Of a stretch of DNA of 25,016 nt, positions 1 through 7,612 are shown piece after piece (within the stretch, counting starts at the first letter, position 1; each line of letters starts with the position of its first letter). The stretch is from CAZQLE01 sp964593905. GTDB lineage: Bacteria; Chloroflexota; Anaerolineae; Anaerolineales; Anaerolineaceae. Made by a program: the position numbers and the translations under genes. Under the pieces are notes generated by a model. The model ran no database searches. It saw nothing but the letters and a program-made list of their open reading frames with translations, and was not told where the DNA came from. The stretch is taken from positions 1 through 25,016 of the forward strand of contig CAZQLE010000029.1 in assembly GCA_964593905.1 (NCBI GenBank), written 5' to 3'.

Positions 1-228
1 GTGCACAACCTGGTCGCCTTCAATAATCGCCAGCGCTGCGCCGGGGATGTTCAACCGAACCAGTTGCGCTTCGATAAACGCATCGACTTCTTCAAAGGAT
101 GTGCCGCCGGTTGTCGTGCGGCCGGGGCGCTGCTTTGGGTGCGTGAGCCGGCCGGTTAACGTCTTGAGGGTCAGCGCCAGAGCGGCGCCGCCAACCAGCG
201 CGGGTAGAAGAAATTTCTGGTTTCGCAT
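1..228 (-). CDS. Serine hydrolase, beta-lactamase/penicillin-binding-like family (N-terminal part only)
   Basis: The first 76 codons of a gene that continues past base 1. It starts at ATG 228, with GGAAAG about 6 bases upstream, 29 bases after the stop of the alpha/beta hydrolase gene. Residues 5-24 are hydrophobic (FLLPALVGGAALALTLKTL) and probably form a signal peptide or membrane anchor. Residues 45-76 read FEEVDAFIEAQLVRLNIPGA, followed by a strand ALAIIEGDQVVH. This is the usual opening of class C beta-lactamase-like serine hydrolases, where a helix is followed by the 'IPG-hydrophobic-strand' turn. The catalytic SxxK and YxN motifs would lie outside the window, so activity cannot be judged. 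It is probably the last visible gene of the operon starting at 3658. The family call is fairly secure; the substrate is unknown. Confidence 0.72.
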   Translation of the reverse strand, partial: MRNQKFLLPALVGGAALALTLKTLTGRLTHPKQRPGRTTTGGTSFEEVDAFIEAQLVRLNIPGAALAIIEGDQVVH

Positions 229-257
229 GGTCTGTCTTTCCATTCAATCGATTCTTA

Positions 258-1262
258 TCAATCATTTCTTACCGGGCCGCTTTGAAGCTCGGCCACCTGA
301 CTGAGCAGGAAACGGGTGATCTCGGCTCTGACTTCTTTGATATGGCCGAAGAGCAGGTGGCCGCCCTCTGGCACGATGAACAGGCGTGCATTAGGGATCT
401 GCTCTGCCAGCCGGCGTACATTTTTGGGGATCGAAATCGGGTCGTCTGCCGCGTTGATGACCAGTGTTGGGGTCTGAATCTGATTGAGCGGATGGGGGCT
501 GGCCGGGGTAACCGAGGCCTTGAATTCATCGTCACAGGTATAGGTTTCGAAAATCATCCCGTCCATCCGGCGGCTGACGGGCAGATCTCCCATCTGGACG
601 GTATCGACCAGCGCCTGATGTTCAGGGTTAAGCGGAAAGCCTTTGGGGACGAGACCGATTGAGGTTTGAATTTTTCTTTTGAAGAGGGTAATCATCAGCC
701 AGTAGAGAAAATCGCTGCGCAGCAGGGTGTCGAATACAAAGCGGGGCGGCAAGACCACACCCGCCCCTGCGTTCTGCTGTGGCGCAGGGGCATCGGGCGA
801 TAAGAGGATGAGCGCTGAGATGCGCTGCGGGTGGCGCGCGGCAAAGCGCAGCGCCGAGGTGGAGCCCGCTGAGATGGCGAAGACGGCTGCCTGTTGAATT
901 TGCAGGGCATCGAGCAAGCCGGCAAAGGCATCGGCCTGGGTATCAAGGCTGGCGTTTTGGGGCACCGGAGCGCGCAGATAGCCGAAGCGGGAGAGACAGA
1001 TCACCCGGGTGTTGGGGGCCTCGATATTTTGCGCCAGAAAAAGCCCCTGGTCAAAGCCGCCCATCGCGCCATGCACCACCAGCACCGGATAGCCCTCACC
1101 CACCTCGATATATTCGATTGGGCCGCAGTTTGTCTCGATCATCTGGCTGCCCAGCCTGTCAATGCGCCTGCGGGCTGCGCTGATTTTCTGCTGATAGCGA
1201 AAGGCAACCACCACGACCCCGAATAACAGGATAAAGATCGGGATGAAGACAGGGTAATTCAT
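258..1262 (-). CDS. Membrane-anchored alpha/beta hydrolase
   Basis: A 334-residue protein with one N-terminal transmembrane helix (residues about 4-21) and an alpha/beta hydrolase fold. Visible elements are the oxyanion HG motif in VVHGAMGG (His64-Gly65), a nucleophile elbow AISAG with Ser131, an acid in NAADDP (Asp273 or Asp274) and a catalytic His302 in EGGHLLFGH. The elbow begins with Ala where most members have Gly. The cap region (about 160-240) is variable, so the substrate cannot be predicted; ester or lactone hydrolysis is possible. The start is ATG 1262, with GGAGAAG inside the last codons of the methyltransferase gene, and only 3 bases separate the two genes. This spacing indicates translation from one transcript. 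Confidence 0.88.
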   Translation of the reverse strand: MNYPVFIPIFILLFGVVVVAFRYQQKISAARRRIDRLGSQMIETNCGPIEYIEVGEGYPVLVVHGAMGGFDQGLFLAQNIEAPNTRVICLSRFGYLRAPVPQNASLDTQADAFAGLLDALQIQQAAVFAISAGSTSALRFAARHPQRISALILLSPDAPAPQQNAGAGVVLPPRFVFDTLLRSDFLYWLMITLFKRKIQTSIGLVPKGFPLNPEHQALVDTVQMGDLPVSRRMDGMIFETYTCDDEFKASVTPASPHPLNQIQTPTLVINAADDPISIPKNVRRLAEQIPNARLFIVPEGGHLLFGHIKEVRAEITRFLLSQVAELQSGPVRND

Positions 1263-1265
1263 GCT

Positions 1266-2084
1266 TTACTTCTCCGGAACCGAACCTTGGAACACCGAAT
1301 AGGTAAAAAAGGCGCAATAGCCCGGCCTGTTGAGGATGAAGTCGGGAGACTCGGCCCGGCACAAACGCTGGCAGGTTTGCCAATCTTCTGTAGAAACATC
1401 GTTTCCGGCGCTGCCCCAGCGCATTACAAGCAGTTCAGTCAGCGCCTTTTGCAGGTCGGGCGCCAGGGGTGCCGCAACCGTATGGACAAAAGTCTCGGCG
1501 CGGGTGTTCACCAGGCCGGCTTGCTGCATCCAACGAAGGGTGTATAAAAAATGGGCGTCCGGGGTCGAGCCGGCCACAAAAGGCGCGATCCCTGCCGGGC
1601 TGGCGTTCAGGCGGGCCTCCAGCGCCGGGTAACCGGGGAGCAGGCACTGTGAAGACCAGTACCCTAGGATTAACCTGCCCCCGGGTTTTATCAGGCGCGC
1701 CAGCGCCCCGATGATTGAAACAGATTCACCTGGAGCATAGCCGACTGCGTCCATGCTCCATACCCAGTCAAATGTCTGTTCCCCGCTGGTGAGCTGATCC
1801 CAACTGCCCGGCTGGAAGGAGACCCGGTCTGCCATGCCGGCCTGCCGGGCCAACACCCTGGCCGTATCCAGAAAGGATGTAGAGATATCCATGCCGGTGA
1901 CGTGCCCTTTGGGGCCTGTCGCCTGCGCCAGCAGCAGGGTTTGCAGGCCAATTCCACAGCCCACATCCAGACCGCAGCCGCCCCCGGGGAGGTTTGCCGC
2001 GATGATAATTGCCTGCATGACCGGCCTTCTCAGGGGTTCCATGATGTATAGCATTTTTGCAGCAGCATCCAGATCCAAAGACAT
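1266..2084 (-). CDS. Class I SAM-dependent methyltransferase
   Basis: A 272-residue Rossmann-fold methyltransferase. Motif I is LDVGCGIGLQ (residues 39-48), and the SAM-ribose acidic residue is Asp66 in GMDIS. Motif post-II/III lies around FDWVWSMDAVGYAPG (105-119), and LIKPGGRLILGYW follows as the typical strand-turn after motif III. These fit the UbiE/Methyltransf_11 type acting on a small molecule. It is slightly longer than typical (about 240-260), with a C-terminal part of unknown role. The start ATG 2084 has GGAAGGGA 4 bases upstream. It lies 25 bases after the Ddn-like gene and 3 bases before the hydrolase gene. The acceptor molecule cannot be identified; the neighbours suggest modification of a hydrophobic or redox-active metabolite. 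Confidence 0.88.
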   Translation of the reverse strand: MSLDLDAAAKMLYIMEPLRRPVMQAIIIAANLPGGGCGLDVGCGIGLQTLLLAQATGPKGHVTGMDISTSFLDTARVLARQAGMADRVSFQPGSWDQLTSGEQTFDWVWSMDAVGYAPGESVSIIGALARLIKPGGRLILGYWSSQCLLPGYPALEARLNASPAGIAPFVAGSTPDAHFLYTLRWMQQAGLVNTRAETFVHTVAAPLAPDLQKALTELLVMRWGSAGNDVSTEDWQTCQRLCRAESPDFILNRPGYCAFFTYSVFQGSVPEK

Positions 2085-2109
2085 GAGTCCCTTCCTTTTC
2101 TATTGTCGA

Positions 2110-2598
2110 TCAGCACAGCCGCACGCGGATCATCACCACAGTTTGCACGGCCCGTTCAATTTCTTCTGTTCCGGGGTTGCCCTGATTGTCGAAGGTTACA
2201 CCGTAATACTTTGCGTCACTCGGCACCTGGCGCAGGTGCGCGGCCAGTTCGGCTGCCACACTTGCCCCATGCCGGGTTTGGAGCGGCGCAGATGCAGCCT
2301 GTTGATTCGCGGCAACCGTTTCTGGCAGCCCCTGACGCTGCTGGCCCCGAATGTGCAGGGTGACCGGCGTATTGCTGTGCAGGTTTTTCCACCAGTTGGC
2401 GTGGGTAAAAATGGTCACATGGTCGCCAGATTGAGAGTAGCTGACCGGGGTGGTATAGATCTTGCCGCTTTTGCGCCCGGTGAAAGTGATTAACAGGACC
2501 GTTTTGCTGACCATCCCATGCACAGGTGAGCGGAGGATGAATTTCATCATCCTGTTGACGAATGGGGGGACGCCCCCTTTGGGTGTTGTGTTCGACAT
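2110..2598 (-). CDS. Ddn-like nitroreductase/deazaflavin (F420)-dependent oxidoreductase
   Basis: A 162-residue protein of the split-barrel family that includes mycobacterial Ddn. The family signature is seen as TFTGRKSGKIYTTPVSY (about residues 38-54), where the GRKSG...TTP segment forms the phosphate-binding part of the deazaflavin site. It is followed by ANWWKNL and the strand VTLHI. Members usually reduce substrates with F420H2, though some bind FMN or heme; the cofactor here is inferred. A longer frame opens at 2640, but ATG 2598 has AAGGAGA just upstream and matches the family N-terminus (a basic amphipathic helix), so I chose it. It sits 38 bases after the small 78-residue gene, inside the six-gene operon. 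Confidence 0.85.
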   Translation of the reverse strand: MSNTTPKGGVPPFVNRMMKFILRSPVHGMVSKTVLLITFTGRKSGKIYTTPVSYSQSGDHVTIFTHANWWKNLHSNTPVTLHIRGQQRQGLPETVAANQQAASAPLQTRHGASVAAELAAHLRQVPSDAKYYGVTFDNQGNPGTEEIERAVQTVVMIRVRLC

Positions 2599-2601
2599 AA
2601 A

Positions 2602-2608
2602 TCTCCTT
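2602..2608 (-). promoter_or_regulatory. Ribosome binding site of the Ddn-like gene
   Basis: AAGGAGA on the minus strand, 3 bases before ATG 2598. It decides this start over the longer frame that opens at 2640. Confidence 0.7.
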
Positions 2609-2636
2609 TTGCAGATTGCCCTATCGGGCTGCATTT

Positions 2637-2873
2637 TCAAGCCGTGTCGGGGTCGTGTTTCGGGGCAGACGAGACGCTGCTGTGGATCGAGATCAAGGTG
2701 AGATTGAGATCGCGGATTTGCTCGAGAATGCCGTGGAGCGCCGCCTGATCGGGTAGCGGACCGGAGAGCAGGGTTTCATTGCCCTCCAGGTGCGCCAGCC
2801 GTAAGCCGGCAAACCAGTTTGACCAGTGTGCGTCGAGATGTCCCTTGATTTTGATCTCGTAATATTCCGGCAT
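2637..2873 (-). CDS. Small conserved protein of unknown function
   Basis: A 78-residue protein beginning MPEYYEIKIKGHLDAHWSNW and continuing with AGLRLAHLEGNETLLSGPLPDQ and AALHGILEQIRDLNLTLISI. The pattern is strand, helix, strand, a 'GPLPDQAALHGIL' turn-helix and a final strand, which suggests a ferredoxin-like alpha/beta fold. From memory, similar short proteins with the KGHLD...GPLxDQAALHGxLxxIRDL pattern recur in Chloroflexota and Actinomycetota, often near oxidoreductases; this needs a search. There is no signal peptide or membrane helix. ATG 2873 has a strong AAGGAGGGG site that overlaps the flavoprotein stop region, with 11 bases between the genes. A regulatory or accessory role for the neighbouring enzymes is possible, but nothing proves it. 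Confidence 0.85.
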   Translation of the reverse strand: MPEYYEIKIKGHLDAHWSNWFAGLRLAHLEGNETLLSGPLPDQAALHGILEQIRDLNLTLISIHSSVSSAPKHDPDTA

Positions 2874-2884
2874 TACGCCCCTCC

Positions 2885-3658
2885 TTATGCGATCATTTTT
2901 TGGATGACAGGCACCATGTGGTCAAGAAAGCTGCCAGCAGCTTTCTTAAGCATGCCCAGGTTCGTGGGATAGTAGTAATCTGATTCGAACCAGCCATTGT
3001 CTGCAAAATAGTGATAGTCAACCGACTCAGGGCTCGCCTGGGTGTGCACCAGCGTCCGCCCGAACCTGAAAAAAGCAATCTGCGACAGGCTGGGCGTAGA
3101 GAAGGCGGGCTTAACCAACATCTTGTGGAAGCGCCGGCTGTGCCGCGCCAGGTCCTGGTCGATCTTCTTCTGCTGCTGCTCGGTGCGGGGGTCAAAAGCG
3201 GTGATGGTCATGCCCTTCAATAGATCGAACCCCAGCACTTTGCCGGTCCAATTAAAGGTGTCGATGATCTTTTCGCCGCGGCCGACAGCCTGGACGACGA
3301 TGCTGGTGAAGGCTTTTCCGAAATAGCGCGGCCGATGGCAGGCGAAGCCAAACCGATCGAGGAACACCTTCATCATCCCAGACATATCCCAACTGTAGTT
3401 CGGCGTGGCAAAAATCACCCCGTCGGACGCCTTAATTTTGTCAAATAACACATCCCGATCATCCTTCAGCGGGCAGAACGCCTCGCCCTTCGCGAAGCAC
3501 TGCTGACAGCCCCGGCAGATCTCGAGCTTATAGTCATGCAGCGCAATGATTTCTGTTTCAATGCCGCCCAGGTCTTTCAGGTTATCCAGATACTGTTCGA
3601 CGGCCCGGTAGGTATTCTTTTTGCGGGCGCTACCTACAAATGCTGTTACTTTTTTCAT
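2885..3658 (-). CDS. Iron-sulfur flavoprotein / NADPH-dependent FMN reductase-like protein
   Basis: A 257-residue flavodoxin-fold protein. FVGSARKKNTY (residues 7-17) is the FMN-phosphate loop. It carries a compact cysteine cluster, Cys48-x2-Cys51-x2-Cys54-x7-Cys62, as in iron-sulfur flavoproteins (Isf) that hold a 4Fe-4S cluster next to FMN. ATPNYSWDMSGMMKVFLDR (84-102) is the second FMN-contact loop typical of the family. About 70 C-terminal residues (170-257), with several aromatics, extend beyond the usual Isf length. It probably moves electrons between a low-potential donor and an organic substrate or oxygen species. ATG 3658 has AAAAGGAT about 9 bases upstream, and this is the first gene of the minus-strand run down to base 1. 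Confidence 0.85.
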   Translation of the reverse strand: MKKVTAFVGSARKKNTYRAVEQYLDNLKDLGGIETEIIALHDYKLEICRGCQQCFAKGEAFCPLKDDRDVLFDKIKASDGVIFATPNYSWDMSGMMKVFLDRFGFACHRPRYFGKAFTSIVVQAVGRGEKIIDTFNWTGKVLGFDLLKGMTITAFDPRTEQQQKKIDQDLARHSRRFHKMLVKPAFSTPSLSQIAFFRFGRTLVHTQASPESVDYHYFADNGWFESDYYYPTNLGMLKKAAGSFLDHMVPVIQKMIA

Positions 3659-3928
3659 TGCCGAATATCCTTTTCATTTGGCCTATCTTGTTCTGGCCCT
3701 CAGCAAATTACCCAAAATCTTCACCCAGCGCGCGGGGGGATCGCGACCTTCCCAGGGCGGTGCGGGTCTCTGGCCGGGTAACTCGGCGTGGCGGGGATGG
3801 AGAGAAGCGCAGCCAGTGCTCGTAAGGAAGGATCTGCTTATAATTTAGCGCGCGGCAAGGCAACCCGCATCTGCCAAAGGGGATATTCGGGGGGTTATTT
3901 GTGTGGGCCATTTCAGACAGAGAAGGGG
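3659..3928. other. Intergenic region upstream of the flavoprotein operon
   Basis: 270 bases between the end of the LuxR-type regulator gene and the start of the flavoprotein operon. It must hold the promoter of the operon and the 3' end of the regulator transcript, but I see no convincing -35/-10 pair and no hairpin with a T-run. A 67-codon minus-strand frame crosses it, but its proline/arginine-rich composition and lack of a ribosome binding site argue against a gene. Confidence 0.5.
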
Positions 3929-6715
3929 TTATGAAAGGATGCCAAGCTGTCTGGCGCGGGCGACGGCTTCGGTGCGGTTGCCAACATCCAACTTGCGGTA
4001 TATGCTGGCTGCCTGGGCTTTGATGGTGCCGCGCGCCACAACGAACTGTCGGGCGATCTCTTCGTTGGTTTTTCCAAGAGCTATCAGGCGCAGAACTTCC
4101 AGCTCGCGCTGACTTAATGGCTCGTGCAGGGCATTTTGGGCCGCGCGGGTTGTGCTTTCTGCCGGGGCGGGGGTCGGCTGCGCTGCAATTTGCCCTTCGC
4201 CATCCGCCTGGTCTGCATTCAATTGCGAGAGCAAGAGCTTTGCGTATGCGCGTAATGGGCTGCCGTCATTATGGGCAAGCCACTGTGTGATCAACATTTG
4301 CATGGGCCGGCCTTCATCAATGAAGGTGCGCACATACCCTTCCGGGGCCGCCAGGGTCAGCGCGCTTTCGATCTCTGCATCGGCGCGGGCTTCTTCTCCT
4401 GCTCCTTGAAAGGCCATTGCTTTTAATGCCTGAATCTCAATCAGCTTGCTTTTTCTCGGGTCAGATAACCGCTTGAGCAGGGCGATTGCATTCTGCCAGG
4501 CGTTTTGCGCCAAAAAGATTCGGGCCTGAGCAAGCATCTGCTCTTCACTTGAAACCGGGACGACGGCGGATGTGCGCTCGGTTTGCTGCGCTGCCCATGC
4601 AGCCGCCTGTGAAACAGCCCCTTTTTTTAGCCACAGCCAGACCTGAAGCCGCTGTGTGTGCCCGGTTAAGCCTTCCCAGATATAAGATTGCTGTGCCAGC
4701 GCTGTTGCTTTGTTCAGCAAGTTTTGTGCGCCGGTGTAATCTCCTTTGGTCAGAAGTAATGCGGCTTGAATGTTGGAGAAATCCACCACCAGATAGGGGA
4801 GTTCCACCATCATTTCTCTGGACAGAATCCAATCCACCAGGCGCCGGGCTTCATCCAATCGATTCCATTCATAAAGAAGCTCAATCCTGCGGAAATATAG
4901 CTGCAAAGCAGCAAAGTAGTTGCTGTTTCCCTGTTCGCGCAAAACAGACTGCGTTTCATCCAGTTTTTGATCACAGCGGGCAAGGCGACCGGTTACCATG
5001 TAAATGAAAATGAGTTTATTAATGGCGTGGATATAGCGCAGTGTAAATCCGATCCTGTGGGCCAGCTCGATCGTTTGTTGACAGGTTTGTTCGGCTTTGC
5101 GAAGCTGACCGGTGGAAAAATACATGGAACTTAGCACATGCAGAATATTACAGCGGATAAATTCTGAGGCTTTTTCATGTTTGAGCGGCGGGCCTTTTAG
5201 AACACTTTCTGCCAGCTCAATGGCCTGCGCATAATCTTTTGAAAAACTGACCGCAAACACTTTTAATGCGGCAATCTCGTTCATCAGGGCCGGTGCATCC
5301 CAGGGGGGCTTTTTGGCAGACAGCCTGGCGGCTTCGATCCATTCTTGAATGCCCTGCGATATGCCCATCTGGGTGTAGACCCAGGCACACCAGATGCACA
5401 ACCAGGGGCGGCTGTGCACCAGATCTGTCGGGAGGGCCTTAACCCAGGCCAGGATGTTTGTGTATTGGCCGTTCAGCCAGGTGCTTTCTGCCGCCGCCTC
5501 CATCTGGCGCGCAGCTTCTTCATATTCGCCGGCTGCCAGGGCATGGTGGATGGCCTCTTCAGCGAAGCCGTTCTTCTCAAACCATTCGGATGCGCGGGCA
5601 TGCAGCCGGTTTTGATATTGCCCCGCTTGCGAAAGGGCCAGCCGGGCACGGAGGAGATCGGAAAATAAGTGGTGATAGCGATACCAGCGCCGCTCATGAT
5701 CCAGGGGGATCAGAAAAAGATTGGCCCGTTCAATATATTCCAGCATGGAAGCTGAGCGGGATGGAGAGAGCACTGCCGGGGGGATCCACTGATCGCCGCC
5801 TTCTGCCTTTGGTTCATCGCTTTCTGCCAGCAGGGCCTCGCAGAGCGGGGCCGTCAGGCGCTCTAAAATTGAGGTGTGCAGCAGAAAACGCTGGATTTCA
5901 GGCGGCTGGTTGGAAAGCGCCTCTTCCAATAGATAGTCGAGAATGTAGCGATTTGTCCCTGAAAACCCCTGGATGAACCCGTGGGCATCCTCTGGCTGAT
6001 GCATGGAATGGTGCGCTTGCAGTGCAATCGACGCCATCTGCAAGCCGGCGATCCAGCCTTCGGTGCGTTCTTCAAGCACCGCCACCGATCTTTCATCCAA
6101 TTTGAGATCCATGACATCGTTTAAGAACCGGGCTGCTTCCAGTTCGGTAAAGCGCAGATCAGCGGTTCGAAGCTCAACCGTCTGGCCGCGCGCTCGAAGG
6201 CGGGCCAATGGCAGGGGAGGGTCTGAACGGGTGGATAGGAGCAGATGGAAGTTCGCCGGGCAATGTTCGAGCAAAAAAGCCACTTTCTCATGGATGGTGT
6301 GGCTGCTGATGCGATGATAATCATCCAGCACCAGAACCAGCTCTTTGCCGGCGCCATCCAGGTCATTGATGAGCCGGGTCAGAATTATTTCAGGGGCTTC
6401 CTGTTGGGCTGCCGCCAGCAATTCGGCCGCCCCGCTCCCAATTTGAGGGTTAATCTCTTGCAATGCGGCGATTAAGTAGCGCAGGAAGCGCCATAGCTGG
6501 TTGTCTTCCTTATCGAGCGACAGCCAGGCTACGGGCATTTCACACCCGGCGACACTGGATGCCACCAGGGTGGTTTTGCCAAAACCGGCCGGGGCGGTAA
6601 CCAGGGTAAGCGGGCCGCGCAGTCCGCGGGCAATCTGTTCTTTCAGCCGTGAACGCAAAACCAGCCCTGGTCGGGTGAAGGGCAGATGCAGCTTGGTGCG
6701 GATGAGTTGATCCAC
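3929..6715 (-). CDS. MalT-type LuxR family transcriptional regulator (STAND ATPase)
   Basis: A 928-residue regulator. It opens with IRTKLHLPFTRPGLVLRSRL, the standard start of MalT-like LuxR proteins. The NTPase follows, with Walker A APAGFGKTT (residues 41-49) and Walker B LVLVLDDYH (126-134). A winged-helix/arm region leads into a long helical TPR-like sensor (about 380-830). The C-terminal LuxR helix-turn-helix is residues 867-928 (LSQRELEVLRLIALGKTNEE, then IARQF...IYRKLDVGNRTEAVARA). Such proteins are activated by ligand plus ATP, then oligomerise on DNA. I chose GTG 6715 because GGGAGA lies 5 bases upstream and the gene then begins one base after the stop of the lipoprotein gene. An ATG at 6757 in the same frame has no good site. 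The ligand and targets are unknown. Confidence 0.93.
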   Translation of the reverse strand: MDQLIRTKLHLPFTRPGLVLRSRLKEQIARGLRGPLTLVTAPAGFGKTTLVASSVAGCEMPVAWLSLDKEDNQLWRFLRYLIAALQEINPQIGSGAAELLAAAQQEAPEIILTRLINDLDGAGKELVLVLDDYHRISSHTIHEKVAFLLEHCPANFHLLLSTRSDPPLPLARLRARGQTVELRTADLRFTELEAARFLNDVMDLKLDERSVAVLEERTEGWIAGLQMASIALQAHHSMHQPEDAHGFIQGFSGTNRYILDYLLEEALSNQPPEIQRFLLHTSILERLTAPLCEALLAESDEPKAEGGDQWIPPAVLSPSRSASMLEYIERANLFLIPLDHERRWYRYHHLFSDLLRARLALSQAGQYQNRLHARASEWFEKNGFAEEAIHHALAAGEYEEAARQMEAAAESTWLNGQYTNILAWVKALPTDLVHSRPWLCIWCAWVYTQMGISQGIQEWIEAARLSAKKPPWDAPALMNEIAALKVFAVSFSKDYAQAIELAESVLKGPPLKHEKASEFIRCNILHVLSSMYFSTGQLRKAEQTCQQTIELAHRIGFTLRYIHAINKLIFIYMVTGRLARCDQKLDETQSVLREQGNSNYFAALQLYFRRIELLYEWNRLDEARRLVDWILSREMMVELPYLVVDFSNIQAALLLTKGDYTGAQNLLNKATALAQQSYIWEGLTGHTQRLQVWLWLKKGAVSQAAAWAAQQTERTSAVVPVSSEEQMLAQARIFLAQNAWQNAIALLKRLSDPRKSKLIEIQALKAMAFQGAGEEARADAEIESALTLAAPEGYVRTFIDEGRPMQMLITQWLAHNDGSPLRAYAKLLLSQLNADQADGEGQIAAQPTPAPAESTTRAAQNALHEPLSQRELEVLRLIALGKTNEEIARQFVVARGTIKAQAASIYRKLDVGNRTEAVARARQLGILS

Positions 6716-6716
6716 C

Positions 6717-7184
6717 TTACTCTCCCATGCCCCACAGCCGGATGGTGCCGTCATCACCGGCAGAGGCCAGGCCGTCCTGGTTTAGGGTTTCCATCAGAAC
6801 GATTTCAACATATGCCGGGTTAACCCGCTGCAAGGAAACCCCCTGCTGTTCCAACATCTGGTTGACCACATCTGATGCCGGGCTGATGGAGATTGCCGGA
6901 TCCTTGCCGGCCGATAGCAAGGTTTCAGCCAGCGGTTGGATCTCAGCGGCATAAAGCTGCGCCAGCTCTTCACGGTTGGGCAATGGCGCGGGAACAGGCG
7001 TTGGAAAAGCAGTGGCGGTTGGGGGAACGATCGCTGACACGACCGGGCCGGGGGATGCCGGAGAACCGGTTTCGGTTGATTCTGGAGACGGATCAGGATT
7101 GCTGCCGGTTGGCATTCCACAACCCACGAGCAGGAGAATGCAAACAACGACCGCAAATGATGCCGAAGCACTGACTTTCTGCAT
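6717..7184 (-). CDS. Lipoprotein with a C-terminal WD40-like strand
   Basis: About 155 residues. The N-terminus has a type II signal peptide: Lys, then a hydrophobic stretch ending in the lipobox LLVGC, so the mature protein should be anchored by a lipidated Cys on the outside of the membrane. A Pro/Ser/Thr-rich linker follows (GMPTGSNPDPSPESTETGSP to about PVPAPLPN), then a helical segment (REELAQLYAAEIQPLAETLL). The last 20 residues, GLASAGDDGTIRLW plus GMGE, match the final strand pair of a WD40 blade, but no other blade is present. It may be the stump of a longer beta-propeller protein. ATG 7184 has GAAGGG upstream; a GTG nine bases earlier lies too close to that site. The stop is one base before the regulator's GTG start, so the two are probably co-translated. 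Confidence 0.75.
   Translation of the reverse strand: MQKVSASASFAVVVCILLLVGCGMPTGSNPDPSPESTETGSPASPGPVVSAIVPPTATAFPTPVPAPLPNREELAQLYAAEIQPLAETLLSAGKDPAISISPASDVVNQMLEQQGVSLQRVNPAYVEIVLMETLNQDGLASAGDDGTIRLWGMGE
6721..6726 (-). promoter_or_regulatory. Ribosome binding site of the LuxR-type regulator
   Basis: GGGAGA on the minus strand inside the last codons of the lipoprotein gene, 5 bases before GTG 6715. It supports the GTG start and coupled translation with the upstream gene. Confidence 0.6.
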
Positions 7185-7612
7185 AATTGGCACCCTTCGA
7201 ACGACCAGACGTGCGCGGATTGGATGGCTTCAGTAAAAAATTGATGCGCCGGAAATCATTAATGGGGAGATTCGTTGATATTCTGGAGAACAGATATAGC
7301 ATATCACTTTTTTATAACGGGCTCACCTGTTCTTTTGGGAATAAAAAAACACACGGCTCTTCCCGGTGTAAACATGCTCTCAGGAAATTGCATTCCAAAA
7401 AAGGCCGTCATGCTGAATAAAATATTCGGAAATGTCGTATCATTCAATATTATGGGCCGGCCAGAATAAAATTCAATTTATCAAGCACCTGCTGGTTAAT
7501 GGCCCTTCACCCATCATACAAGATTCATGATAATTGGGGTGCGAATATAGTATGCATAAACCCCGGGAATTTATTAAAATGAAGCTGTAAAACAAATCTC
7601 CCAGCTTAAAAA
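7185..7612. other. Divergent intergenic region between the lipoprotein and diguanylate cyclase genes
   Basis: 428 AT-rich bases separating two divergent transcripts. Short frames exist but lack ribosome sites and protein-like composition. A possible -10 for the plus strand is TATAGT at 7546-7551, with a poor -35 (TTCATG, 7524-7529). A 6-bp inverted repeat (AAGCTG 7582-7587, CAGCTT 7602-7607) ends five bases before the cyclase ATG. No convincing promoter was found for the minus strand and no RNA gene was recognised. Confidence 0.5.
7524..7551 (+). promoter_or_regulatory. Possible promoter of the diguanylate cyclase gene
   Basis: TTCATG (-35, 3 of 6 consensus bases), 16-base spacer, TATAGT (-10, 5 of 6). 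It lies about 60 bases before ATG 7613. Only the -10 is good, so this is tentative. Confidence 0.3.

Noticed and set aside
1834..2493. 219-codon plus-strand open frame
   Set aside because: It is antisense to the well-supported methyltransferase and Ddn-like genes.
3839..3844. TATAAT on the plus strand
   Set aside because: No -35 at 16-18 bases and no plus-strand gene downstream for more than 3 kb.
3708..3911. 67-codon minus-strand open frame in the intergenic region
   Set aside because: No ribosome binding site, Arg/Pro-rich composition and no domain pattern; likely chance in GC-rich DNA.
7187..7469. Plus-strand open frames of 64-77 codons
   Set aside because: They lie in AT-rich intergenic DNA, lack ribosome sites and show no protein-like pattern.
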